From Methanosarcina sp. DH2 (GTDB lineage: Archaea > Halobacteriota > Methanosarcinia > Methanosarcinales > Methanosarcinaceae): a stretch of DNA of 64,000 bases. The stretch spans positions 1 to 64,000 of the forward strand of contig NZ_WJBI01000005.1 of assembly GCF_020804225.1 (NCBI RefSeq), given 5' to 3'. A program made the translations under genes and the position numbers. Position 1 is the stretch's first letter. The number at the start of each line of letters is the position of its first letter. This document shows, one piece after another, positions 1 to 8,287 of this stretch. The notes beneath the pieces were generated by a model that was given only the letters and a program-made list of their open reading frames with translations, did not search any database and was not told the DNA's origin.

Positions 1-600
1 ACAGATTTTTATTCCCATAATATCCTCAAAAAATTCAGAAATCCTTTCATAGGGGATAAAATGGTGATTTTTACAGTAAATAGCTGAAGCTAAAATATTT
101 GGACCATACTGAACTGGATATTTTACTGATTCAGGAAAAACAGCTTTATTTATTCTTCCACAGTAAGGACAGGTCTTAATCTGACTTTTGTGTTCTGTAA
201 CAATTAGATTTACAGGAGGAATATCAAAGACCTGTCTTTTCTCTTGGGCTTCAACTTCAACATTCTCAAGAGTATGGCCACATTCTTTGCAGCAACTCAA
301 AGAATGTTCTATTACCTACTCAGGATCATCAACCATATCAAGAGTTGTCCCTGGGTGACCATCTTGACCTCCAGGTTTCTTCCCGCTCTTTTTACGGAGA
401 CTCTTAGGATTAGGTTTCTCCTTGACAAAAAAATCAGTAGAAGGAGGACGACTGCTGTTACGACTATTTTGGTTTAAACGAGATTCTAAGGCTATCAACC
501 TTTCAGTAAGTTCTTTAATTTGAGTTTCAAGACTCACAATGTAAGCAATAACTTCAGGGTTTGAAGCACACAAAGCAAGAATCTCTTCACGTGTAAGCAT
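1..600 (-). CDS. IS66-like transposase, N-terminal part, with in-frame UAG
   Basis: The frame starts at 600 and stays open to the window edge (about 200 codons) except for one UAG at 316-318 (codon 95). Before it lie a coiled-coil start and the KKPGGQDGHPG motif typical of IS66-type transposases. After it, in the same frame, the protein continues with paired-cysteine zinc-finger motifs (SCCKECGHTLE, then CPYCGR). No other stop or shift occurs. Methanosarcina decodes UAG as pyrrolysine, so readthrough to full-length protein is possible; a nonsense mutation in a dead copy is the alternative. The catalytic domain lies outside the window. The family call rests on these motifs and is fairly secure. 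Confidence 0.8.
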
Positions 601-633
601 GATAACGAAACAAAATAGAATTCAATTTATATC

Positions 634-693
634 CAATTTTTCCTCGAAAAGAGGAAAAATTGTAGCCTTTAAAAGGCTGCCTGAATAGTTACA
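634..693. repeat. Probable outer end of the IS66-like element
   Basis: A perfect 12-bp inverted repeat (arms 634-645 and 651-662, loop GAAAA) lies just upstream of the transposase start. It is followed at 672-693 by a 22-bp sequence ending CTGAATAGTTACA, which recurs with two mismatches at 12956-12977. That recurrence suggests 672-693 is the terminal repeat of the element. The exact end and target duplication cannot be set because the other end is outside the window. Confidence 0.5.
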
Positions 694-792
694 AATTTTT
701 TTAAGAAAACCGGGAGCAAAGAGACCGTGAGAGCCACGGGTTAAGAAAAACTGGAAGAGAGACCAAAAAATAAGCACGGAAATTACGGAAAC

Positions 793-1321
793 TTATTCCT
801 TATTGTGGATGATCTCGTAGCTTACCTTTCCCCTGTTAATGCACTCCTTCACAAGCTTTTCTCTCTGGGAAAGGGCGCCGGTTTTTACGGACTTGACCTC
901 TGCAAAGACAACCCTGTTCATTTCTCCTTCGGAAAGCCCGTCAAAGATAATAAAATCTACAGGAGTTCCGAGGAATCTAGCGTCTTTGGGGTTATATTCG
1001 AAGTCAGGGAAATAAGGGATAAGGTGTTCCGTGACCTTGCCTCGGATTATGGCTTCACTTTTTTCACTGCATCCTGGCGGATTTTTTCTCCTCATCAAGT
1101 TTCCATGTCCTGAAGAGGGTATCAGCTTTGTCGGAAACCTGGCGATCCATTTCTCTCGTTTGCCAGGCTTCATGCAGGTCTCTGGCACGGGATTCGACCC
1201 TGCCTTTCAGTTTGATGTATTTGACGAGCAGGTAAACTATAAGGAGGGGAAGAAAAAGGATAAGGGTTGAAATCATCCAGTCATCCACAACTATTTCTCC
1301 GAGAAGGGTTGGTTTTTTCAA
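793..1321 (-). pseudogene. Holliday-junction-resolvase-like endonuclease (COG4741 type), frameshifted
   Basis: The 5' part (from 1321) encodes a membrane segment (WMISTLILFLPLLIVYLLV) and a charged helix ending DEEKK. The 3' part, in another frame, encodes the nuclease-like domain (SEAIIRGKVTEHLIPYFPDF, FLGTPVDFIIFDGL, FAEVKSVKTGALS). Between them the third frame reads IRQDAVKK, which is what the family would be expected to have at this point. Adding one A to each of two A6 tracts near 1062-1092 restores a continuous protein of about 175 residues. The lesions could be real or homopolymer sequencing errors. The resolvase-related call is from motif memory, and the function is unproven. Confidence 0.65.
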
Positions 1322-1330
1322 TGAGTAATT

Positions 1331-1417
1331 AAGGACTAAATCAAGGACTAAATCAAGGAATACATCTTGAATAAATCTCGAATAAATCTCAAGGAATAAA
1401 TCTCAAAGAATAAATCC
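1331..1417. repeat. Short AT-rich tandem repeats
   Basis: Degenerate repeats of AAGGACTAAATC and GAATAAATCTC units lie between the nuclease-like pseudogene and the AAA ATPase gene. The rest of 1322-1598 is AT-rich and shows no gene; it must carry the promoter of the ATPase-MscS pair. Confidence 0.6.
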
Positions 1418-1598
1418 CAGACTCTATAAATGGCTATAAATATTTAAAAGTTGCAGCAGGGTTTTTCTTTTCTGCTAAACTAACACCTTAAAGTTTCTGC
1501 TCTTGAAAATAAATTAATCCCAGTGAAAAATTATCGAATAATTATAGGTATCTATCAGGCATATATTAAGTACAATACACGAAATATAATACAGGAAT

Positions 1599-2666
1599 AT
1601 GACGGGGATTCATAGTAACGGCTCCGAGGGAAAGGTCCTGGGTGAGGTTCTCGGACTTCGGGACAGCATAGGAGAAATCCAGGCAGCAATTGCTGACTTT
1701 GAGGTTGGGAAAAGACTGAATGTAGCCATTATAGCCGAACCCCTTGGGGGAAAGACTACCCTGCTTAATGAAATTGAGAAACTTAATTTAAGCAGAGTGA
1801 CAAAAATCACTTTTTCCAAGATCGTCCGGGACAAAAAGGAGATTTCCCTTCCCGAAGATACAAAAAGAGTAGTGCTTTTAGATAACTGTCAATTTCTATA
1901 TATGAGAAGGTCGGGTGGTTTTGAGGTATTTTATGAGTTCCTGCATATGATTAGCTCTCAAAACAGTATATTTATCACCACCTGGAACACTTATGCCTGG
2001 AAATACTTAAACGAAGTCTTCAGGCTTGAGAAGTACTTCCCGGTGCAGGTCTTTATTCCTGCTCTCGAAAAAGAGGATCTCAAAGACCTTATTCTAGGAA
2101 GGTACGAAGAAGGAGAGATCATATTTGATAGCGGTAATAAGGTAAAAGAAAAAGCTCTCATTTATATAGAAGATTATCCGCTTGAACTGGCCTCGCTGGG
2201 CAGGAAAGTTTACATCCCGGTTCTGAAAATAAATATCTCTTACCTTAAGAAACGCCTTCTAAATGAGAAGGAAAAAGAAAGAGAGGAAGAAAAAGAGACT
2301 GCCGAAGATCGGGTATTTGGAGAAATCTACCGGGAATCAAAAGGTAACCCTGGTATCGCACTCAGGATCTGGGAACTTGAGATTGATTATCCTCATATAG
2401 AACCTGAAGGCGTACGCCATTTTTCATATGACATAGAACTTGAACAGGAAGAGGCTTTTGTTCTGGAACTGATCCTTTCATACCAGGGCCTGAGAAAAAG
2501 TGAAATCGTCGACATAGTAGGCTCTATGTTGAGGACGGATGAAATTCTTTTCCAGCTCCTGAACCAGGAACTAATTTTTGAGCATGAGAACGGATCCATT
2601 CGCGTCAGACCCGAAGCCCTGCGCAGCGTCATTGCATATCTGGAAAAATTAAGGTTGGTGTGGTAA
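1599..2666 (+). CDS. AAA/STAND-like ATPase paired with MscS
   Basis: A 355-residue P-loop ATPase with Walker A AEPLGGKTT (46-54) and Walker B VVLLDN (91-96). A charged E/K-rich stretch (about 223-237) separates the ATPase core from a C-terminal part that looks like a winged-helix lid (EAFVLELILSYQGLRKSEI). No signal peptide or membrane segment is seen, so it is probably cytoplasmic. Its stop codon directly abuts the start of the MscS gene, so the two are almost certainly co-transcribed and translationally coupled. I infer a role linked to that channel, such as regulation or localisation, but nothing in the sequence proves it. Start ATG at 1599 is the first in frame. Confidence 0.8.
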   Translation: MTGIHSNGSEGKVLGEVLGLRDSIGEIQAAIADFEVGKRLNVAIIAEPLGGKTTLLNEIEKLNLSRVTKITFSKIVRDKKEISLPEDTKRVVLLDNCQFLYMRRSGGFEVFYEFLHMISSQNSIFITTWNTYAWKYLNEVFRLEKYFPVQVFIPALEKEDLKDLILGRYEEGEIIFDSGNKVKEKALIYIEDYPLELASLGRKVYIPVLKINISYLKKRLLNEKEKEREEEKETAEDRVFGEIYRESKGNPGIALRIWELEIDYPHIEPEGVRHFSYDIELEQEEAFVLELILSYQGLRKSEIVDIVGSMLRTDEILFQLLNQELIFEHENGSIRVRPEALRSVIAYLEKLRLVW

Positions 2667-3617
2667 ATGGTAAATGGAGAGGGCGCTGTAGAGACGGGTA
2701 GAGAGCAACTTCTTGAAAGCATAAGATCAATAGAGATGCAAACGCTCATAGATATGGTTTTGATTTTATTCGCCGCATACATACTTGGCAGAATAGTCAC
2801 TATCGCACTTTCCAAATTTTCAGAGAAAATGAGCCGAAGCGGCAGCGTAAAAGTCAAAATGATTATCCCTGCTATAAAATTTGGAATTTATATCATCGCT
2901 TTTTTTTATATCCTCAGGGAAATATTCTCAATGTTCGGACCTGAACTGTTTCTCCTGACAGGGCTTGTGGGTGCAGCGATCGGTTTTGGAGTAAAAGACC
3001 TTTTTGCAGACTTTGTCGGAGGAGTTGTAGTTACATTTGAAAGACCATACCAGGTTGGGGACAAAATTACAATTGGCAACTATTATGGTGAGGTCACTGA
3101 TATCGGACTGAGGGCAACAAAACTTGTCACACCGGATGATGATACCGTTACGGTTCCTAACAGCCTGATTTTTAGTGAAGCCGTTGCCAGTGGAAATTAC
3201 GGGGAATCGGAGATGATGGTTGTAATAGATCTGTACATTGCCTCCGAGTCAGATGTTGAGACTGCAATGAAGATTTTTAGGGAAGTAGTTGTGAGCTCCA
3301 GATACGTTTACATCTCCAGAAGTAGCCCTATTACCCTGTTACATAAAGCTCTCCCGTTTTATACAAGGTTAAGAGCCAGAACATATGTAAATGACCTGAG
3401 AGATGAATTCGAGTTTGAATCCGATGTACACACAAGAGCCTGGATCGAATTTCAGAAGAACGGTATAAGGGCTCCACAGCTTCATATCCTGAGTATTCCT
3501 CCAATAGAGGAAGAGCGCGAATCAAGTGATACAAATCAGAGAAATGTTCGGTTAAACAGGAGAAACAGGGGAGATTCCGAATTCGACACCGGGTCTCAGA
3601 GAAATTCCGAACTCTAA
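2667..3617 (+). CDS. mscS: MscS-family mechanosensitive channel
   Basis: A 316-residue small-conductance mechanosensitive channel. Two N-terminal membrane helices (about 30-50 and 70-92) are followed by the pore-lining TM3 region LVGAAIGFGVKDLFADFVGG and the beta domain (VGDKITIGNYYGEVTDIGLRAT, VTVPNSLIF). This is the core MscS architecture and length. It opens under membrane tension and releases solutes during hypo-osmotic shock. The C-terminus has a hydrophilic Asn/Arg-rich tail (about 285-316) not usual for the family. The gene starts immediately after the stop of the AAA ATPase. A second, unrelated-length MscS lies at 5750-6703 on the other strand. Confidence 0.92.
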   Translation: MVNGEGAVETGREQLLESIRSIEMQTLIDMVLILFAAYILGRIVTIALSKFSEKMSRSGSVKVKMIIPAIKFGIYIIAFFYILREIFSMFGPELFLLTGLVGAAIGFGVKDLFADFVGGVVVTFERPYQVGDKITIGNYYGEVTDIGLRATKLVTPDDDTVTVPNSLIFSEAVASGNYGESEMMVVIDLYIASESDVETAMKIFREVVVSSRYVYISRSSPITLLHKALPFYTRLRARTYVNDLRDEFEFESDVHTRAWIEFQKNGIRAPQLHILSIPPIEEERESSDTNQRNVRLNRRNRGDSEFDTGSQRNSEL

Positions 3618-3771
3618 GCCTGTTTTATCTAAGAAGGCGGGAAGACCCCCTTCCTCGGTAGATCCGGTAAACCGGATCGAAGCGGGAGGGGATGAAAGCC
3701 GTCAAATTACTAATATTCTACAGATGGTGACTCTGTAAATCTTAATATAGTTTCGAGTTGTATTATATACT
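3618..3771. other. Left flank of the TnpB element; hairpin 3661-3678
   Basis: The gap between mscS and the TnpB remnant holds a perfect hairpin GATCCGGT-AA-ACCGGATC at 3661-3678. It could be the subterminal hairpin of the IS200/IS605 left end or a terminator of the ATPase-MscS operon. No gene is seen. Confidence 0.4.
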
Positions 3772-4874
3772 ATGATTTGTGGCTACCGTTATAGGATTTG
3801 TCCAGATTAAGACCAGAAAATTCTTTTAGAAAAACATATCTGTAGCTGTAGATTTGTCTATAACAAACTTCTTCACATTAAACAAACATGTATGAAAAAT
3901 TTAAAATAAGTATATCAGAATTTGACTTGAATAATCACCTCACCGTTCTAAAAAATATCTACCCTTTTTTGAAAGAAGTTAATTCTCAATCTCTGCAACA
4001 AGCAAGTAAAAATCTGAATTCAGCATACAACAAATTCTTCAAAGGAAGTGCAGGATTTCCGAAGAAAAAGAGTAAAAAGAATCCTGTTCAGTCATTTCAA
4101 ATACCTCAACATTACAGGATTGAGGGTAAAAAGATATGGATTCCTAAAGTTGGATGGACGAAAATTAAACTTCATAGAGATATGATACAAGGAAATATGA
4201 AAACTGCGACCATATCTCGCACTCCAACAGGGAAATACTATATCGGTATAATTGTAGAAAACGATTTGGAATATCCTGAAAAACAAGAATTCACTCATGC
4301 TACTATGATTGGGGTAGATGTAGGAAATATTACTTTTGCTACTCTTTCTACTGGAGAAAAAATAGATCATCCGAAATTCTTGAAATCCTCTTTGCAGATA
4401 TTAAAATGTTTGCAAAAAAGAGTTTCAAGAAAAGTGATTGGGTCAAATAATAGAAGAAAAGTGGTAAAGAGATTAGCTAAAGTTCATGAATTAATTTCCA
4501 ATCAAAGAAACGATTTTCAACACAAAGTTTCAAAAAAGCTAGTCAGCGAAAATCAAGCAATAGCTGTTGAAACTTTGAATATTAAAGGAATGATGAGTAA
4601 TCATCATAGAGCGCAAAGTACCGGAGATTCAGCATGGTATTCTTTCGTACTGAAATTAATATATAAAGCCGAATTGTTTGGAAAGACTATTTTCAAAATC
4701 AATCAATGGTTACCATTATCAAAAATCTGTAATATTTGCGGTTATAAGCATCCAAATCTTACTGAAAGTATAAGAGAATGGCAATGTCCAGATTGTAAAA
4801 CTATACATGATCGGGACGTAAATGCCGCTATTAATATAAAAAATTTGTATTTTCACCGCCGGAACGGCGGGTAG
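3772..4874 (+). pseudogene. tnpB: IS200/IS605-family TnpB, broken at its 5' end
   Basis: The longest open part (from ATG 3888, 328 residues) has RuvC motifs IGVDVG (D144), AVETLN (E228) and HDRDVNAA (D310), plus a CX2C...CX2C zinc ribbon (C281, C284, C300, C303). The family normally begins with about 40 more residues. These are visible upstream from ATG 3772 (MICGYRYRICPD, then DQKILLEKH and CRFVYNKLL), but they are interrupted by UAA at 3808-3810 and by a one-base loss just before 3888. So the catalytic half is intact while the conserved N-terminus is lost. TnpB proteins are RNA-guided nucleases of the transposon. No TnpA gene is present, so this was a TnpB-only or decayed element. Confidence 0.85.
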
Positions 4875-4974
4875 AGCCTGTGGACTCGTTGGCACAAGTC
4901 AGGGGAATGAAACAGGAAGCTTCGCCCTCAAAAGCTTGAACCGTCAGGTTCAAGTGATAGGGCGAGGTATTCAC
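4875..4974 (+). ncRNA. Probable omega-RNA scaffold / right end of the TnpB element
   Basis: Directly after tnpB lies a nested stem-loop: outer stem CGCCCT (4923-4928) with AGGGCG (4959-4964), inner stem CTTGAACC (4935-4942) with GGTTCAAG (4947-4954), loop GTCA. It is followed by AGGTATTCAC. This is the arrangement expected where the 3' part of a TnpB guide RNA overlaps the IS right end, and flanking DNA from about 4975 would serve as guide. Because TnpB itself is broken, activity is doubtful. The call rests on structure and position only. Confidence 0.5.
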
Positions 4975-5024
4975 CCAGTTGTTTAAATTTCTTATTCAGC
5001 CGTCTAAGTTTTTTATTTCTTCCC

Positions 5025-5540
5025 TTAAGCTTTTAACCCGGCAATATCAAGTTCTTTCCCTTCTTTCTCTGACTGGCTTATGATTGAGAAGCTGCCATCA
5101 GTCTCAAGGATAACAGCCCCTACATGTTCCAGATTGGCGTATCCTTGATTCCGTACAGACTGCTCAATCTCGTCTTCGACAACTCTGGAGCGTTTCATAG
5201 AGTTTTTAATATACTCGCCATTGTAATACACAAGGGAGGGCTCATTTCTTATTACTCTTTTTAAAGTATTCGATCTTATGGTCAGCCAGGTAATTACATG
5301 CTGCATACCTATCAGGACTGTAAAAGCCATTATTCCATCTGCGAGTGCAACATTTTTATTCAGAATAAGTGCTCCGAACGAAGATCCAAGAGCAATTGTA
5401 ATTACAAAATCAAACGCATTTAGTTTGGAAAGTGTACGGTTTCCGGAAATCCTTAATAAAAGTACAAGTGCAATATATCCCATTACTCCGAGAACCAAAA
5501 CTCTTCCGAGATCGTTCCAGCTATTGAAAAACACGCCCAC
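5025..5540 (-). CDS. DUF421 (YetF-like) membrane protein
   Basis: A 171-residue protein with three N-terminal membrane helices (about 12-30, 43-62, 68-87). These are followed by the DUF421 cytoplasmic domain with the typical phrases LRISGNRTLSKLNAFDFVITIALGS and NEPSLVYYNGEYI, and the C-terminal ILETDGSFSII. Length and layout match the family, whose molecular role is not established. It stands alone between the TnpB remnant and a convergently placed MscS gene. The start at 5540 gives the full first helix. Confidence 0.8.
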   Translation of the reverse strand: MGVFFNSWNDLGRVLVLGVMGYIALVLLLRISGNRTLSKLNAFDFVITIALGSSFGALILNKNVALADGIMAFTVLIGMQHVITWLTIRSNTLKRVIRNEPSLVYYNGEYIKNSMKRSRVVEDEIEQSVRNQGYANLEHVGAVILETDGSFSIISQSEKEGKELDIAGLKA

Positions 5541-5749
5541 TGCTGCAATCTCCTTTTAACTGAGTAAGTTTACAGATGTTGGTTAGGTAATATGTTTCTT
5601 TATTGACAGATATTTTTATTTATGTAAATAAATTGTATTGTATCATTGTCTATCCTGGATTTCTGGGAGGTAAGAGAATCTTAAAAATCTGAAAAAAGTC
5701 TTATGTTTGGGAAAAAATTGAGGGAAGCTGCAGAAACGGGCTGCATACA

Positions 5750-6703
5750 TCACCCCTCGTCCTGAGCTTTTATAAGATCAATACCTACTGCGGTTCCTAC
5801 CATAATATCTTCTTCTTTCTCGAGAGCTTCGAGAATACTTGAGATTAAAAGATGGCTGACTGCTCGCCTTTTTCTGGGTTCCACTACATATCTTAACCGC
5901 ATTTCGATCCAGTTTTCTTCCAATCTCATAAAGAGTTTTGTCTGCACCTCATAGGTTGTAGTAAAATATTTTTCTCCCATGAGAAGGAGCTCAGTTCGCG
6001 CCAGGCTTTCGAACTCTCCCACAATCGGGCCTGCAGCTTTGAGGGCAATCTTTTCGGCTTTTTTCCAGTTGCTTCCGTAGATTAATAAAATCCTGACCTC
6101 ATCCCAGATAAAGGAATAATCCCTGGTATAGTTTTTTATTGTCTGGTTCAGGACAAAGCTGTTCGGGATGTGAAGAATCCTGCCAGTGTATTGGTCTGCA
6201 TCCACCCATTCCCTGATCTCCATAATTGAGGTACTGAAACTCCCTATGTCCAGTACATCGCCAGTACTGTCCCCGACCTGAATCCTATCTCCGGCTTTAA
6301 AGGGGCGGGTCATAATTATCAGAACCCCTCCGGCTATGCTGCGGAGAAGATCCTGAAGAGCAATTGCAACTCCAGCACTCAAAATCCCATAGGCGATAAG
6401 CAGGGTGGTTGTTCTCTCAATCCAGATTGCAAAAAGAGCGGCAAAAACAAGAACTGTGACAAGAACAGATACCGTTTTCCTCAGAGTATATCTATCTTTG
6501 GCAGTCGAAACTCTTCTAAGGATGAGGCTTCCAGCAAGGGAATTTATTATATAAGCTAGAAAAATTACAATTAAAGACACAAGAAGAGCATCCAATAGGG
6601 ACCGATCCTCAAAGATATAAAAGCCGGTAAGATACCGGATATATGCAATAAAAAATATCAAAAGCAACAGGATAATAACATTCAGCCGATGGAGAACTCT
6701 CAT
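5750..6703 (-). CDS. mscS: MscS-family mechanosensitive channel
   Basis: A 317-residue channel with four N-terminal membrane helices (about 8-28, 35-58, 77-95, 100-120), then the TM3-beta region GVAIALQDLLRSIAGGVLIIMTRPFKAGDRIQVGD and HIPNSFVLNQTIKNY. The extra helices and the GDRIQVGDSTGDVLDIG signature distinguish it from the copy at 2667, so the two are paralogues with different topologies. It would release solutes under tension in the cytoplasmic membrane. It is transcribed alone, and its upstream region (6704-6962) is AT-rich and shared divergently with azlC. Confidence 0.9.
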   Translation of the reverse strand: MRVLHRLNVIILLLLIFFIAYIRYLTGFYIFEDRSLLDALLVSLIVIFLAYIINSLAGSLILRRVSTAKDRYTLRKTVSVLVTVLVFAALFAIWIERTTTLLIAYGILSAGVAIALQDLLRSIAGGVLIIMTRPFKAGDRIQVGDSTGDVLDIGSFSTSIMEIREWVDADQYTGRILHIPNSFVLNQTIKNYTRDYSFIWDEVRILLIYGSNWKKAEKIALKAAGPIVGEFESLARTELLLMGEKYFTTTYEVQTKLFMRLEENWIEMRLRYVVEPRKRRAVSHLLISSILEALEKEEDIMVGTAVGIDLIKAQDEG

Positions 6704-7025
6704 GTAATTAAATATGATGTATTTTATATATCAATATAGTTAGACTTATTAGCTAATTCTATTCAAAACCGTCCCGATAGCCCTGGAACATATTAACCTC
6801 AGATTAACAATAGACCACCAGTGTTTTCAATCTTTATCTGATCACACTTTTTGAGTAACCTTTCAAATTAGTAGATAAATCATAAATTTTTAACATAATG
6901 TTGTAAGCATTGCTATATTTATTCTAATTACTATATTTATTCATTACCTTTAAATATAATAAATGCAATTTCTGTTTTTCATTCCTCAAGAAAAATTACG
7001 ACAAAAAGGTAACAGAAGAGATAGT

Positions 7026-7850
7026 ATGACTGATATGGAGGTAAAAAAGCACGAAATAGGGGAAAGGAATACAGACCTTTTCGTGAATGCCCTCAAGACA
7101 ACAATTCCTGTATTTCTCGGATACATACCTCTCGGAATGGCTTTTGGGTTCCTGCTTGATGGCGCCGGGTACCACTGGATTTATGCTTTCCTTATGAGCC
7201 TGCTCGTTTATGCGGGTTCGGGTCAGTTTCTGGCAGTGGCTTTACTTGCTGCAGGAGCGGGGCTTACGGAGTTTCTTGTAGCTACTCTGCTCCTCAACCT
7301 CAGGCACGCATTTTATGGATTATCCTTGCTGGAAAAGTTCTCCGGTGCCGGGAAGGTCAAGCCTTACCTTATCTTTGCATTAACTGACGAGACCTATGCC
7401 CTTCTGACTACAACCGAAGTCCCAGCAGGCGGGTCAAAGTCAAGGTTTTACTTTTACATTGCAGCTCTCGATCACCTCTACTGGATCACAGGGTCAGTAC
7501 TCGGGGCAGTGCTTGGCTCCATGCTGGATCTCAACCTTGAGGGTATGACTTTTGTGTTGACTGCTCTCTTTGTGGTGCTGACCATAGAGCAATACTTCAA
7601 TTCCAGCGTGCGATTCCCCTTTGTAGCTGCGGTGGGGGCAGGAGCCACCTCCCTTATACTTTTCAGCCCTGACAATATGCTGCTGGCTTCAATCATTCTG
7701 GGGACTCTCATTCTGATGTGTAGGGAAAAACTGATGCAGGGAAATATACATGTAAATAAAAGAACCAGGAAGCTCCATGCAGTGACAGTACAGCCAGTTA
7801 TACAGCCTGTTATACAGCCTGTTCAGGACAGTTCACAGGAGGAAAGCTGA
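7026..7850 (+). CDS. azlC: AzlC-type branched-chain amino acid exporter, large subunit
   Basis: A polytopic protein with the AzlC hallmarks PVFLGYIPLGMAFGFLL, YAGSGQFLAVALLAAGAG and LNLRHAFYGLS. The family works with a small AzlD partner to export branched-chain amino acids or related compounds. The azlD gene follows with a one-base overlap (TGATG), so the two form a unit. The frame is open from 6963, but I choose ATG 7026 because the upstream stretch is hydrophilic and not family-like. The C-terminal tail carries a short PVIQ repeat from a tandem DNA repeat near 7797-7820. The true substrate is not shown by the sequence. Confidence 0.85.
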   Translation: MTDMEVKKHEIGERNTDLFVNALKTTIPVFLGYIPLGMAFGFLLDGAGYHWIYAFLMSLLVYAGSGQFLAVALLAAGAGLTEFLVATLLLNLRHAFYGLSLLEKFSGAGKVKPYLIFALTDETYALLTTTEVPAGGSKSRFYFYIAALDHLYWITGSVLGAVLGSMLDLNLEGMTFVLTALFVVLTIEQYFNSSVRFPFVAAVGAGATSLILFSPDNMLLASIILGTLILMCREKLMQGNIHVNKRTRKLHAVTVQPVIQPVIQPVQDSSQEES

Positions 7851-8188
7851 TGACCGATACCCTGCAAATGCTCGTAACCATTGCGGTAATAGCCCTTGCG
7901 ACCTTCACTACAAGGGTTCTCCCGTTCCTGTGTTTTGGCTCAAGAGAGCCGCCAGCAATACTTTCAACTATTGAAAAGAACCTGCCTCCAATGATTCTCC
8001 TGCTGCTGGTCATCTATTGCCTGAAAGATGTGCAGTGGCTTGTAACTCCTTACGGGGCTCCGGAACTGTTTACAATAGGGGTTGTTGCAGGGCTGCACTT
8101 CTGGAAACGAAACGCCATGCTTAGCATCTTTACAGGCACAAGCCTTTACATGGCACTTGTACAGTTCAATGTCTTTTCTTTTCTTTGA
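7850..8188 (+). CDS. azlD: AzlD-type exporter, small subunit
   Basis: A 112-residue protein of four hydrophobic segments with the AzlD pattern: TFTTRVLPFLCFG near the N-terminus, then PPMILLLLVIYCLKDV, and a C-terminal hydrophobic helix. It overlaps the azlC stop by one base and is the usual partner subunit. Length fits the family. It is followed by about 100 bases carrying the promoter of the sulfite reductase-like gene. Confidence 0.85.
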   Translation: MTDTLQMLVTIAVIALATFTTRVLPFLCFGSREPPAILSTIEKNLPPMILLLLVIYCLKDVQWLVTPYGAPELFTIGVVAGLHFWKRNAMLSIFTGTSLYMALVQFNVFSFL

Positions 8189-8232
8189 TTTCCGATCAGG
8201 AGGAAAGCCAGGACCGGTCAGAAGTCCCAATC

Positions 8233-8246
8233 ATCACAATTCTTAT
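8233..8246. promoter_or_regulatory. Weak match to the sulfur-island operator
   Basis: ATCACAATTCTTAT matches the operator TTCACAATTGTGAA of the 35-53 kb region at its left half-site. It lies next to a TATA-like stretch (CTTATATGC) about 45 bases before the sulfite reductase-like gene. The right half-site is poor, so this is only a candidate. Confidence 0.3.
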
Positions 8247-8287
8247 ATGCATCAATTATAATGCCTCTTAAAGCGAAGTGACTTTAT

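Noticed and set aside
4872-4910. UAG end of tnpB as pyrrolysine codon
   Set aside because: The reading past it soon meets another stop and the family normally ends here, so it is read as a true stop.
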